Both the position numbers and the translations under genes were made by a program. DNA of 64,000 nt from Legionella sp. (GTDB lineage Bacteria; Pseudomonadota; Gammaproteobacteria; Legionellales; Legionellaceae): assembly GCA_013911415.1 (NCBI GenBank), contig JACETI010000003.1:284001-348000 (forward strand). The letters are read 5' to 3'. This document shows, in pieces, positions 44,209-53,026 of this stretch. The notes under the pieces are model-generated. The model was not told where the DNA came from, did not search any database, and saw nothing but the letters and a program-made list of their open reading frames with translations. Numbering within the stretch: the stretch's first letter is position 1; the number at the start of each line of letters is the position of its first letter.

Positions 44209-45384
44209 ATGAAAGAAAGCTATGAAAACCGGTTATTACAATCTCACCGTTTTAATTTGTTCACCGGGTATAATGATGATGCGAAAAACGTCAGTGAAAT
44301 AACACAATTCATTCGTAACCTCTCTCAAAAAGTTAACAACGTTTTTCTGCTTGAACAACCGAAGGTAAATAAACAACCCTTAGATCTTACCGCATTCTTT
44401 TCAGAGGTCCTCAAAAACCAATTTGAAGCCTTAGCAAATGGTGGCTGCTCAACTTACTTATTTCGACTTGATTCCATCGGTATTTCAATTAAAGAAACCA
44501 TGGTTATCAATGAAACTGATCAGATTAAGGGCGGTCATGCCGTTGTTCTTCATTTCAAAAAAGAGAACAATAATCTTCAGATCTTCTTGGATGATAGTTT
44601 GGAGAGTAAGCAATTTAAACTGCTAAAAAACCTTATTGAAACCTTATCAAAGGAAAAAGGCTATTCATTTTATGCTAAGAATTTTGGAAACTTTTATGCA
44701 TTCCAAACTTTCCATGGATCAAGCAATTCACACTTCAGTGTGCTCTACTTATTAGAACAATGGGCCTTTTATCCGCAAAAAATGAGAGAACATCTCAATC
44801 AAACGCCGATACCAAGCGCTATGTTCTTTTGTGATTTATTCCCGAAATTAAAAGCTTTTTCCACAAAATACAAGCATCCAGAAATTATCAATTTGGTGAA
44901 TGACTATAAAATAGAAATAGAAGCCATCAACCGTGAAAAAATCAAAACAATGATTGCAAATCACCCTACCTATGTTGATTACTTTGCTCAAATGACCAAT
45001 GATTATCTTTCTAAATTAAAAGAAAATGACAAAACTGAGGGGCTGGAAAAACATTTGGCTATAGAATGTGACATGCTGATAAAAAAAATCATTGAATATT
45101 CCAAGCAAAAAAAAGGACAAGAGAAGCCTGACAGCTTAAAAGCAAAAGAAAATCTCCAAAGCATCCCCAGGAAAATTGATCGAACAGCCCTCTTTTTATG
45201 TATGGAAAATTGTTCAAAAATCAGAGCAGTAATCTCGGAAAATTATACAAAAATTACTCACTTAAAAACGTTTCAACAAGTCTTTAATCAGATAAGAGAA
45301 CGCTGCTCTATTCCGTCAGATGATCATGAGTCTACTTTGAATTTTGATTCTGCTGCAGTCACCCCCTCATGTAGTATCTCCTAG
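44209..45384 (+). CDS. YopJ-like (C55 acetyltransferase fold) protein with altered catalytic site
   Basis: 391 residues. Residues about 60-245 follow the YopJ order. GGHAVVLHF (His110) corresponds to the catalytic His of YopJ (His109). Asp129, 19 residues later, takes the place of Glu128, which is also 19 after its His. QTFHGSSNSHFSVL lines up with the YopJ cysteine block, so that Asn173 (63 after His110, exactly as Cys172 is after His109) or Ser174 occupies the Cys position. FPKLKAFSTKYKHPEIINLV resembles the later LP...KH block. The catalytic Cys is therefore missing, suggesting a pseudoenzyme or a new chemistry. The C-terminal 150 residues are helical and unmatched. The alignment is by memory of YopJ and needs testing. 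Confidence 0.45.
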   Translation: MKESYENRLLQSHRFNLFTGYNDDAKNVSEITQFIRNLSQKVNNVFLLEQPKVNKQPLDLTAFFSEVLKNQFEALANGGCSTYLFRLDSIGISIKETMVINETDQIKGGHAVVLHFKKENNNLQIFLDDSLESKQFKLLKNLIETLSKEKGYSFYAKNFGNFYAFQTFHGSSNSHFSVLYLLEQWAFYPQKMREHLNQTPIPSAMFFCDLFPKLKAFSTKYKHPEIINLVNDYKIEIEAINREKIKTMIANHPTYVDYFAQMTNDYLSKLKENDKTEGLEKHLAIECDMLIKKIIEYSKQKKGQEKPDSLKAKENLQSIPRKIDRTALFLCMENCSKIRAVISENYTKITHLKTFQQVFNQIRERCSIPSDDHESTLNFDSAAVTPSCSIS

Positions 45385-45435
45385 CGTTATAAAGCTTCTC
45401 TAGCAATTCAACGAAATCATTTTTTGCCATATGCC

Positions 45436-45453
45436 AAGGGGGCCATCCCCCTT
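45436..45453 (+). terminator. Possible terminator hairpin after the YopJ-like gene
   Basis: AAGGGGG-CCAT-CCCCCTT is a perfect 7-bp GC-rich stem 52 bases after the stop codon. No T-tract follows on the plus strand, so termination is uncertain. Confidence 0.4.
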
Positions 45454-45541
45454 ATATCACTGTTGAGACAGTTATAACTTGACAGAGTGTCAGAGGGTAC
45501 TCAACTCCTGAACCGCTATATTCACTTATATTGTAAAATAT

Positions 45542-45570
45542 TTGACAATTTTGAAATAAAATAGTACAAT
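45542..45570 (+). promoter_or_regulatory. Strong sigma-70-type promoter
   Basis: A perfect TTGACA (45542-45547), a 17-base spacer and TACAAT (45565-45570) precede the ATG at 45602 by 31 bases. This is the best consensus promoter I saw in the window. Confidence 0.75.
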
Positions 45571-45601
45571 ATGCCCTTTGTCATTACCTTGAGACTGAGT
45601 T

Positions 45602-47188
45602 ATGAAGAAAGCAGAAACACTAAACGAACACACTTCAAACCTAGAGAACGATACAGAATATTGCAAGCCTAATATTGTTGCTGAGTACATTGTCACAAAG
45701 TATTCAGATCAGTTTGGTGATGATCTCCCTGTAGAATACAAGGAAGACTGGACCCGTCAACGTGTCTATCGCCTTAATAAAATAACGAAAGAGGATAAAG
45801 AAAAAATAAGGAATTTACTTAATGCCGAGCTTATCGAATTTTTCCAACAAGGCAAGCACATAGAAGCGCATCAAGAACTTGTCCAAGTTGTCTTAGGAAA
45901 ATGTGGCAGATCTACCCATTACAAAAATTTAAATTCATTGAATACGAATTATGAAAAAGCATTATCCGGATTATCTGAAGAGGAAAAAGCCAAGAATCTT
46001 AGTTGTCCTAATCTGCTGGTAAAATACATATTAAAGAAATATTTTATAGATCAAAACACCTATAATAAAAAGTACGTAAAAAATTTCTATAACAACCACT
46101 TACACTCTGGTTTCTACACTTACACTATCAATCATGAAGATAAGATCAATGCGGAAAGTTTACTTGCCGAAATAAAAAAGAAGGTTGAGTTCGAATACAA
46201 GGAAATAAAAAAAGCGCTTGAAGACGAAAAAGCACAAGCGTTGGAAGAAATGATTTCGCTCGAATGTGCTAGCACAGTTGAAAAAAATCCAGAATCGTCC
46301 CTCAAATCGAATAGCGCGCATCGTCGAATTCGACCTGCTTATGTAGCTCCGCTTGATATAATTACCGAGTATGCAAAAAATGTAGGCTGTTGCAAGTGGA
46401 CGCTTGCAGCAGATTTGCAAGATTGCCGCACAAACCTTGAAAGAAGGCCTCCTGTGAGGGATCGATTCTACACCACTCTTCCTATGAACAAAAATAAGAG
46501 AAGTGCTGCATACCCGCTTGAAGATATCGGTGCTCAGACAGTATCTTCTGCAAAACGGGAGGAATTCCTCACAGAATCATTACGATTACAAACGAATCCA
46601 CAAGACCTTACAAACTTAAAGGATACGAACTTATCAGCGTTTTCAAACCCTGACCCTCTTTCGCAATACTCACAAGGGCAGGACCACGACGTTCAACAAA
46701 AGCTAAATACTCCTACTTTTGATGCTGAATCTTCCAAACAAAATTTCCTAGTAAGTCCAATCGAACGTGAAAAAAATTCGGCCGTTAACATTACCGTTAA
46801 TAAGAGGGATTGTTCGACACAGACGCATTTTCCAAGCAATTATGCAGATTGTTCGACACAGACGAATTTTCCAAACAATGATGCAGAAGGATGCAAAGTA
46901 GAAAAGATCCGTTATAGACGTGGGGGTCATATCCTTAAAAATAGAATTGCCTTAGCTAAAAGAACTTCTGTAAAACATATGCCTCTCAAAGGGGAAAGCG
47001 TAAATATTGTATTTTCTAATGATTCTTTGTATATAGACAATAAAAAGGACAATGAACAACCAATTCAGAGCACTGATGTCAAGAAAATATCCCCTAAAAA
47101 ATCCAGCTTAACCCTGATATTTTCCAAAAACGCCTACAACATAAAAGGATCAAATCAATCACAGCATTACCCACCCTCAATGCATTAA
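45602..47188 (+). CDS. Unknown effector-like protein with duplicated N-terminal units and TQT motifs
   Basis: 528 residues, hydrophilic. Two related units of about 60 residues lie in the first 200: 'PNIVAEYIVTKYSDQF...YRLNKITKEDKEKIRNLLNAEL' and 'PNLLVKYILKKYFIDQ...YTINHEDKINAESLLAEI'; a third partial unit (PLDIITEYAKNVGC) follows near 245. The middle is disordered. At 403-415 and 416-428 a 13-residue unit is repeated (DCSTQTHFPSNYA, DCSTQTNFPNNDA); TQT is the core of the eukaryotic dynein light chain LC8 anchor motif. The C-terminus is basic. No enzyme motif recognised. Confidence 0.55.
   Translation: MKKAETLNEHTSNLENDTEYCKPNIVAEYIVTKYSDQFGDDLPVEYKEDWTRQRVYRLNKITKEDKEKIRNLLNAELIEFFQQGKHIEAHQELVQVVLGKCGRSTHYKNLNSLNTNYEKALSGLSEEEKAKNLSCPNLLVKYILKKYFIDQNTYNKKYVKNFYNNHLHSGFYTYTINHEDKINAESLLAEIKKKVEFEYKEIKKALEDEKAQALEEMISLECASTVEKNPESSLKSNSAHRRIRPAYVAPLDIITEYAKNVGCCKWTLAADLQDCRTNLERRPPVRDRFYTTLPMNKNKRSAAYPLEDIGAQTVSSAKREEFLTESLRLQTNPQDLTNLKDTNLSAFSNPDPLSQYSQGQDHDVQQKLNTPTFDAESSKQNFLVSPIEREKNSAVNITVNKRDCSTQTHFPSNYADCSTQTNFPNNDAEGCKVEKIRYRRGGHILKNRIALAKRTSVKHMPLKGESVNIVFSNDSLYIDNKKDNEQPIQSTDVKKISPKKSSLTLIFSKNAYNIKGSNQSQHYPPSMH
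46808..46885 (+). repeat. 39-bp direct repeat, two copies
   Basis: Two adjacent 39-bp copies (46808-46846, 46847-46885) encode the 13-residue TQT-containing unit. They are nearly identical in DNA, so the duplication is recent or conserved by selection. Confidence 0.85.
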
Positions 47189-47531
47189 ATGCTATGAATC
47201 CATAAAAAACAGATGAAGCCGCTTAGTCACTAGTCACCCCATGCTTCCATCTGTCCCTGAGTATCTTAAAAGTCGATTAATCGACTTTTAAGATACTGTC
47301 TTATTAAAGTATTTTTACAGCTGTTCTTACAAATGCTAAAGTATTTTTTATCATTAGATGGTATAAATTTTTTATTCTTTGAAGCGTCATTTGTAGTGAA
47401 TTATGGTAGTTATATCGCAAAAAAATTTCCTTACTGATTAGAACGGACTTACAGTGTAAACTTGTGCAGCATTCTTTTTTTAGAGGTTTGAATCTTATCG
47501 TCAAAACGTACGCTAAGAAACGCTGCGGTTG
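47189..47531. other. Intergenic stretch with a perfect 38-bp palindrome
   Basis: About 340 bases without a credible gene; a 66-codon minus-strand frame at 47304-47504 has no start signal or recognisable protein. It contains the palindrome at 47260-47297 and, just before it, an imperfect CAGATG/CATCTG stem near 47210-47256. Confidence 0.5.
47260..47297. repeat. Perfect 38-bp palindrome
   Basis: AGTATCTTAAAAGTCGATT is followed directly by its exact reverse complement, with no spacer. It lies 71 bases after the stop of the TQT-motif gene. There is no T-run, so it is either an unusual bidirectional terminator or a binding or cruciform site. Confidence 0.9.
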
Positions 47532-47560
47532 TTGACTTTAATTTTATAAAAAAACATTAT
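47532..47560 (+). promoter_or_regulatory. Candidate promoter of the 29-residue-repeat gene
   Basis: TTGACT (47532-47537), 17 bases, CATTAT (47555-47560; a TATATA overlaps just downstream), then AAGGA six bases before the ATG at 47576. Confidence 0.5.
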
Positions 47561-47575
47561 ATAAAAAGGACTTAC

Positions 47576-48646
47576 ATGAAATTTTTTAATTTAAATAAAA
47601 AGACAAAAAGTAGCGAAAGTAACGTTTGTAAAATGACTTTATTAAGTGAAATAGACAATCTTGTCCCCGATTGGGTGATCTCTACAAAAGATGAAAAAGC
47701 AATTCATCGTCTAAATCAACTAGCCCCACTTATCCTCAAAAATAAACTGACTATTGGCATAGCGATTAATATGACAGATGACAATGTAGCTGAACGTTTA
47801 CAACTACTCGCTCCACTTGTTCTAGCAAATAAACTCACTTTTAGCTTAGCGTCCGATATATCAAATAAAAAAGCAATTCGTCGTCTCTCACAATTATCAT
47901 CACTAATCATTGCAAATAAACTTACTTTTAGTGAAGCAACCCACTTCACTGATGACAAAATGGTTCATTGTTTAGCACAATTAACACCGCTTGTTCTTGC
48001 AAATAAACTTACTCTTAGTGAAGCAATCCATATAGCTGATAAAAAAGTGGTTCATCATTTAGCGCCATTAACGCCATTGATCATTGCAAATAAACTTACT
48101 CTTCAGGAAGCAACCCACATAAATGACGACAAAGTAATCCATCGTCTAGCACTATTAGCCTCGCTTATCATCGCAGATAAACTAACTCTGAGCGAAGCAT
48201 CCCATATAAAAGAGAGCAAAGTGGCTCGTCGCTTAGCGCAATTAACACCGCTTGTTCTTGCAAGTAAACTTACTTTTAGTGAAGCAACCCGCATATGTGA
48301 TGACAAAGTCGTTTATCGCCTAGAACAATTAACATCGCTGATTATCGCGGATAAATTTTCCTTGAGCGATGCATCCAATATCACAGATGACAAAATGATT
48401 CATCGCCTAGCACAATTAACGCCACTTATCATTGTAAACAAACTTAGCTTTCGCTGGGTATTTAACACACAAAATGAAAAGTTAATCCCTCGCTTGCAAA
48501 AATTAGCCCCACTGATCATCGCGGATAAAATTAATAAAAATGAAATTATATTAACAGAGGGTAAAAAGCTCCTTTATTTAGGCAACAGAAACACATTGGT
48601 TGCGCCAAGTGAAGATACTCAAGCTTTAGTCCGTCCATCTTTCTGA
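47576..48646 (+). CDS. Solenoid protein of ten exact 29-residue repeats
   Basis: 356 residues. After about 44 residues (the last 24 resembling half a unit), ten consecutive units of exactly 29 residues run to about residue 334, without insertion or deletion. Consensus: RLaqLtPLIIANKLTlSEA followed by tHItDDKVvh. Each unit would form two short helices: a hydrophobic one around LAxLxPLIIANKL and a second around EAxxIxDDKVV. The pattern is not ankyrin, TPR, SEL1, HEAT or pentapeptide as I know them. A 22-residue tail follows. No signal peptide. Probably a binding scaffold; an effector role is inferred from the setting only. A clear ribosome binding site supports the start. Confidence 0.7.
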   Translation: MKFFNLNKKTKSSESNVCKMTLLSEIDNLVPDWVISTKDEKAIHRLNQLAPLILKNKLTIGIAINMTDDNVAERLQLLAPLVLANKLTFSLASDISNKKAIRRLSQLSSLIIANKLTFSEATHFTDDKMVHCLAQLTPLVLANKLTLSEAIHIADKKVVHHLAPLTPLIIANKLTLQEATHINDDKVIHRLALLASLIIADKLTLSEASHIKESKVARRLAQLTPLVLASKLTFSEATRICDDKVVYRLEQLTSLIIADKFSLSDASNITDDKMIHRLAQLTPLIIVNKLSFRWVFNTQNEKLIPRLQKLAPLIIADKINKNEIILTEGKKLLYLGNRNTLVAPSEDTQALVRPSF

Positions 48647-48769
48647 AATTAAGCCATACTTAAAAAGTACACGGATTTGATAATGAAATGTATTTATAAA
48701 GCGGCAGCTGGTCAGATCAAGCTGACCAGCATTGTCAATCATACACTAACATCGAGACAAGGAATGACG

Positions 48770-48940
48770 ATGACTACTTCTGATCCCATGAACCCTCATG
48801 ACAAGAACCAACCTTCAAAGGTTCCCTCGAATCAAGAGAAATTAAAACAATCTAAACGAAGGGATCAAACCTTAGAAGACTCTTTTCCCGCCAGCGATCC
48901 GCCGCCAACTAACCCATCGTTCCATAGTGACTATAGATAA
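48770..48940 (+). CDS. Small conserved protein with LEDSFPASDPPP motif
   Basis: 56 residues from ATG 48770, chosen because AAGGA lies six bases upstream; longer in-frame starts at 48677 and 48764 are less well placed. The C-terminal RRDQTLEDSFPASDPPPTNPS matches the short D..LE.[ST]FPASDPP motif of small uncharacterised proteobacterial proteins. The first 30 residues are polar and probably disordered. Function unknown. Confidence 0.6.
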   Translation: MTTSDPMNPHDKNQPSKVPSNQEKLKQSKRRDQTLEDSFPASDPPPTNPSFHSDYR

Positions 48941-49088
48941 ACCTATTATCGGCGGCTTTATCTTTGATAATGATTTTAAAAGAATGTACGCGAGCCAGTA
49001 TAATCCGTGCTTATATTCCTTCACACCCTTTCTTCATTCCTGTGTTTGGTATTAGAATTTACAAAATCGCCACTGAAAAATAACGTTG

Positions 49089-49781
49089 ATGAATATAGCT
49101 ATCCTACCTGCGCGCGGGGGTAGTAAACGTATACCTCGAAAAAACATTAAAGAATTTTGCGGAAAGCCAATCATTGCTTGGTCTATCGAAGCAGCAAGAA
49201 AAAGTGGGATTTTTGATAGAATCGTTGTGTCAACGGATGATGCAGAGATCGCAAGTATTGCTCGCAGTTATGGCGCAGATATTCCTTTTAAACGGCCGGT
49301 AGAATTCTCTGATGATAAAACGGGTACGCATGCGGTCATTAAACACGCTATCCAAGCGCTTGAAGCACAAACGATTTCTTGCCAGCATATTTGTTGTATC
49401 TATCCAACGGCTCCTTTCATTCATGTTCAAGATATTCTCAAAGGCTATGAAAACATCACTCAAGCCCCTCAGGTTCAATATTCATTTCCTGTCTGCGAAT
49501 TTTCCTACCCTATTCAAAGGGCTCTAAAGTATAACGAGGGCAAACTTAGCATGTTTCAACCGCACCATTTTACAAGCCGATCTCAAGATCTAGAGCCCGC
49601 TTATCATGATGCAGGACAATTTTATTGGGGAACAAAAGAAGCCTATCTAAATGATTTACCCATTTTTTCAGACAGGACGCTGCCTATTATTATCCCCCGG
49701 ATGCGCACAATTGATATTGATACGGTAGAAGATTGGGAGCTAGCATTACTCATGGCGCAATATTTATTGCCTAAAGGCTAG
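49089..49781 (+). CDS. pseF: Pseudaminic acid/nonulosonate cytidylyltransferase
   Basis: 230 residues from ATG 49089 (a TTG precedes it directly). The start MNIAILPARGGSKRIPRKNI is the CTP-binding loop of CMP-sialic acid synthetases; VVSTDDAEIASIARSYGA and IDIDTVEDWELA follow in the PseF/NeuA order. It activates a nonulosonic acid as its CMP derivative for transfer to LPS, capsule or flagellin. PseF is preferred over NeuA because of the PseI- and PseH-like genes downstream. First gene of a five-gene rightward operon. Confidence 0.85.
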   Translation: MNIAILPARGGSKRIPRKNIKEFCGKPIIAWSIEAARKSGIFDRIVVSTDDAEIASIARSYGADIPFKRPVEFSDDKTGTHAVIKHAIQALEAQTISCQHICCIYPTAPFIHVQDILKGYENITQAPQVQYSFPVCEFSYPIQRALKYNEGKLSMFQPHHFTSRSQDLEPAYHDAGQFYWGTKEAYLNDLPIFSDRTLPIIIPRMRTIDIDTVEDWELALLMAQYLLPKG

Positions 49782-49806
49782 ACTTGAAACGGATTGGAGC
49801 ATCGGA

Positions 49807-50403
49807 TTGAAAGATACCTTGAAATACCATTTCTTCGATTTTTGTTCTCTCTCTAATCAGGATTATCTCATTGCCCCTATTCAAATGCAGGACATTGAGC
49901 AAATAAGATCCTGGCGAAATCGTCAAATGGACGTTTTACGCCAGTCAAAAAAAATCACGGTGGAACAACAGCGCAACTATTATTATCAACATGTATGGCC
50001 AGAAATGGCTCTAGAAGAGCCAAAACAACTATTAGTCAGTCTATTTCACAAGAAAAATCATATCGGTTATGGGGGGCTTACCCCCATTTCATGGGAGCAT
50101 CGGCGAGCAGAAATTGCTTTTTTAGTTGATGATCGTCGTGCAAACGATAAAATAACCTATGAGAATGATTTCAGGCAGTTTTTAGATCTCATCAAAAAAT
50201 TAGCCTTTAGACACTTAAAGCTCAATAGGTTGTATACAGAAACCTATGCTATTCGGGGTGAACATATCGCCATTCTTGAGTCTTCAGGGTTTGTGTTAGA
50301 AGGAAGAATGAAAGCCCATATCTACATAAAAAATAAACCTGTAGACTCACTCATTCATGGATATTTAAGCGCTAATTATGAAAGGGAAGAAAATTTTTGT
50401 TAG
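49807..50403 (+). CDS. GNAT acetyltransferase, PseH-like
   Basis: 198 residues, TTG start at 49807 preceded by GGAGC. GNAT features: 'IAPIQMQDIEQIRSWRNRQMDVLRQSK' at the N-terminus, an acetyl-CoA region around HIGYGGLTPISWEHRRAEIAFLV and the C-terminal 'NRLYTETYAIRGEHIAILESSGFVLEGRMK'. Position after pseF suggests it is PseH, acetylating the 4-amino group of the sugar-nucleotide precursor. It overlaps the next gene by 26 bases. Confidence 0.7.
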   Translation: MKDTLKYHFFDFCSLSNQDYLIAPIQMQDIEQIRSWRNRQMDVLRQSKKITVEQQRNYYYQHVWPEMALEEPKQLLVSLFHKKNHIGYGGLTPISWEHRRAEIAFLVDDRRANDKITYENDFRQFLDLIKKLAFRHLKLNRLYTETYAIRGEHIAILESSGFVLEGRMKAHIYIKNKPVDSLIHGYLSANYEREENFC

Positions 50404-52306
50404 TGGCGGCGCAGGTACAATTGGATGCGAGTTAGTCCAAAAATTGTGGCAAGAAGGCGCCGACGTTTTTGTAGGCGATTTAAAATCAAAACCTAATTGC
50501 TTTACCCAAGATGTCATTTACCGCCAGGGTGATTTAAATAATATTACACCCCAAGAACTCCAGGACTTCAGTCCAGAAATTTTTATTCATCTTGCGGCAA
50601 CTTTTGAACGCTCTGAAGAAACAAAAAGTTTTTGGGAGCAAAACTTCCAGCATAATATTAAACTTAGCCATCATTTGATCGACATTATTAAAGATCTTCC
50701 CTCTTTAAAAAAAGTTATTTTTGCATCAAGCTACCTTATCTATGATCCTAACCTATACCAGTTTTCCTCCCCCCCTTGCTTACCAAGAACGCTCAGTGAA
50801 ACAGATCCTGTTTACCCTAGAAACCTTACTGGCATGGCGAAATTAGCCCATGAATTGGAACTGCGCTTTCTAGAAAAATATTATGCAACACAATTTTCTA
50901 CTGTTATCGTTCGCATCTATAGAGGTTACGGTAAAAATTCTGGGGATGTTATATCCCGCTGGATTCGTGCTCTATTACAGCAAGAAGCAATTAATGTATA
51001 TAACCCTGCTGGCATTTTTGACTACATTTACGCAAAGGACACGGCAGAAGGGTTGATACGGTTGGCGAAAGCAAAGGAGGCTCATGGGATTGTCAATTTA
51101 GGAACAGGCCATTCCAAAAGTGTTCAAGATGTTTTGGATATATTGAAACATTATTTCCCTCAAATGATCGTTCACTCAACACAAAACACTTCTCCTTACG
51201 AAGCTTCCCAAGCCGATATTTATTTATTAAAGCGTTTGACGGGTTGGCAACCCAGCTATGACATAGCAGAAGCGATACCTGAAATCATTGAATTTGAACG
51301 AGCAAAATTGAATCAACCTCATGTTAACAAACAACCTGCCAAGATTTTGATTACCAGTGCTTCACGAAAAATTCCATTGATTTATGCGGTACAAAAAGCC
51401 GCGAAGAAATATATGTCAAAAAGCTGGGTAATGGCAGGTGATAGTGATCCCTCAGCCTTTGCCGCCTATGTCGCAGATAAATTCTGGTTGATGCCCTCTT
51501 TGGAAGCGATTGTGATTGATCGGATGATTGAGGAGTGCATTGCAAAAGAAATTAATCTTATTTTACCAACGCGCGATGGCGAGCTGTTATTTTGGGCTAA
51601 ACATAAAACACGTTTCGCAGAAAGTGGTATTGCCGTTATGGTTTCTGATGAAGGTCCTTTGGATGTGTGTCTCGATAAATATGCTTTTGCTGAATTTGGC
51701 ATCGACCGAAACTTACCATTCATACCCACCTTTAAAACGATGAATAATGCCTTAGATAAAATAAACGCAGGGCGATGGGTAGTCAAAGAACGTTTTGGAG
51801 CAGGTTCTCGTTTGATAGGATTAAACCTTGATTCTAAAGCCGCGCAAGATCATGCCAGAACTTTAAGTAACCCTATTTTTCAACCCTATATTAAAGGCGT
51901 TGAAATCAGCATTGACGCTTGGTTAGATAAAACCAATCTAGTAAAAGGGCTGGTTTTAAGGTATAGAAATACCGTTACAAACGGTGAATCACAAGTGACG
52001 ACCACTTTTCGCGATCCTACGATCGAAAAAATCGCTACACGGTGTTTAGAACAATTAAAATTATCAGGCCCTGTCGTTATGCAAGGGATCATTGATACAA
52101 ATAACCTTTTTCACGTGATCGAATGTAACCCACGATTTGGTGGCGCATCGACCGTGTCAATCGCAGTCGGCTTGGATAGCTTCTATTGGTCCATTTGTGA
52201 AGCAATGAAGAGCACAGTTGATGACCTTCCCTTCCATAGAAAATCACCTGATCTCAAGCAAATCAGAATACCGAGCGATATTTATGTCAACTGTGATTAT
52301 CTTTGA
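50378..52306 (+). CDS. Fusion of NAD-dependent epimerase/dehydratase and ATP-grasp domains
   Basis: 642 residues. Residues 1-305 are an extended SDR: IFVSGGAGTIGCELVQKL nucleotide loop, FASSYLIYDPNLYQFS, a likely catalytic Tyr in the VYPRNLTGMAKL region (Y-x3-K is not exact), and DYIYAKDTAEGLIRLA. Residues about 315-640 begin a second Rossmann-like domain (KILITSASRKIPLIYAVQKA) and continue as a CarB-like ATP-grasp with VVKERFGAGSR, QPYIKGVEISIDAW and VIECNPRFGGAS. ATP-grasp enzymes ligate an amine to a carboxylate, so one half may alter the sugar nucleotide and the other attach a substituent. Not a standard pseudaminic acid gene. Confidence 0.75.
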   Translation: MKGKKIFVSGGAGTIGCELVQKLWQEGADVFVGDLKSKPNCFTQDVIYRQGDLNNITPQELQDFSPEIFIHLAATFERSEETKSFWEQNFQHNIKLSHHLIDIIKDLPSLKKVIFASSYLIYDPNLYQFSSPPCLPRTLSETDPVYPRNLTGMAKLAHELELRFLEKYYATQFSTVIVRIYRGYGKNSGDVISRWIRALLQQEAINVYNPAGIFDYIYAKDTAEGLIRLAKAKEAHGIVNLGTGHSKSVQDVLDILKHYFPQMIVHSTQNTSPYEASQADIYLLKRLTGWQPSYDIAEAIPEIIEFERAKLNQPHVNKQPAKILITSASRKIPLIYAVQKAAKKYMSKSWVMAGDSDPSAFAAYVADKFWLMPSLEAIVIDRMIEECIAKEINLILPTRDGELLFWAKHKTRFAESGIAVMVSDEGPLDVCLDKYAFAEFGIDRNLPFIPTFKTMNNALDKINAGRWVVKERFGAGSRLIGLNLDSKAAQDHARTLSNPIFQPYIKGVEISIDAWLDKTNLVKGLVLRYRNTVTNGESQVTTTFRDPTIEKIATRCLEQLKLSGPVVMQGIIDTNNLFHVIECNPRFGGASTVSIAVGLDSFYWSICEAMKSTVDDLPFHRKSPDLKQIRIPSDIYVNCDYL

Positions 52307-52952
52307 TTTAGACGATACCTTGTATCCCGAAATCACTTATGTGAAAAGTGGCTTACAAGCTGTAGCTAATGACTTAGAGCGCGCTCATCACTTGCCAGCG
52401 TTCGAGAGTTATCATTTGATGTTAAAAACACTCTTTCAAGAAGGTCGCGGCAAAGTGTTTGATTGGTTACTCAAATACCATGGAATTCATAGTAAAAAAT
52501 CGATTAAAAAATGCATTAACGTCTATCGACATCATAGGCCTGTTCTAACAGTCGATGAATATGCACTTCAATTTTTAGAGCATGAGCGTCGGCCAAAGTA
52601 CCTTGTCACCGACGGTCATAAAATTGTTCAATCTCAAAAAATACAAGCCCTTAACATTTCTTGCTATTTTCAAAAGACTTATATTACTCATCGTTACGGG
52701 ATAGCACATGCCAAACCTTCTCTGCATTGTTTTGAATTGATTCGCAAAACGGAATCAATCCCTTGGGAAAAAATAGTATATATTGGGGATAATCCAGCAA
52801 AGGATTTTGTGAATTTAAATAAAGTGGGCGCAACAACTATTCGCGTATTAACAGGTTGTTACAAAGATACTCAAGCAAAGCCAGGTTATGATGCAAAATG
52901 GATGATAAATAATTTAAGTGAACTAAACCCTTTGTTAGAAAATCACACCTAA
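52284..52952 (+). CDS. HAD-family hydrolase
   Basis: 222 residues from ATG 52284 (the frame is open from 52218, but the HAD fold begins at STVIIFDLDDTLYPE). Motif I FDLDDTLYP, a cap domain (about 25-95), motif II LVTDG, the motif III Lys in HAKPSLHCF, and motif IV IGDNPAKDF are all present, so the aspartyl phosphatase is intact. In this operon it may dephosphorylate a sugar intermediate. It is not PseG, which has a different fold. Overlaps the fusion gene by 23 bases. Confidence 0.8.
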   Translation: MSTVIIFDLDDTLYPEITYVKSGLQAVANDLERAHHLPAFESYHLMLKTLFQEGRGKVFDWLLKYHGIHSKKSIKKCINVYRHHRPVLTVDEYALQFLEHERRPKYLVTDGHKIVQSQKIQALNISCYFQKTYITHRYGIAHAKPSLHCFELIRKTESIPWEKIVYIGDNPAKDFVNLNKVGATTIRVLTGCYKDTQAKPGYDAKWMINNLSELNPLLENHT

Positions 52953-53026
52953 AAAAATCGTTTCAAAGTACCGTTGCACCATAAAAGCATTGAATAGAAA
53001 GTACTTAAAAGAAAGCAGGTCAATTC

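Noticed and set aside
43991-44212. 73-codon frame running from the end of the membrane-protein gene to the YopJ-like start, possibly a frameshifted extension
   Set aside because: It mostly overlaps the longer gene in another frame, and the part beyond 44094 shows no recognisable or conserved-looking sequence. A frameshift cannot be shown without homologs.
47304-47504. 66-codon minus-strand frame in the intergenic region
   Set aside because: No ribosome binding site and no protein-like pattern. The region is better explained as the promoter side of the repeat gene.
52284-52952. HAD hydrolase as PseG
   Set aside because: PseG is a GT-B-like nucleotide-sugar hydrolase, while this protein has all four HAD motifs.
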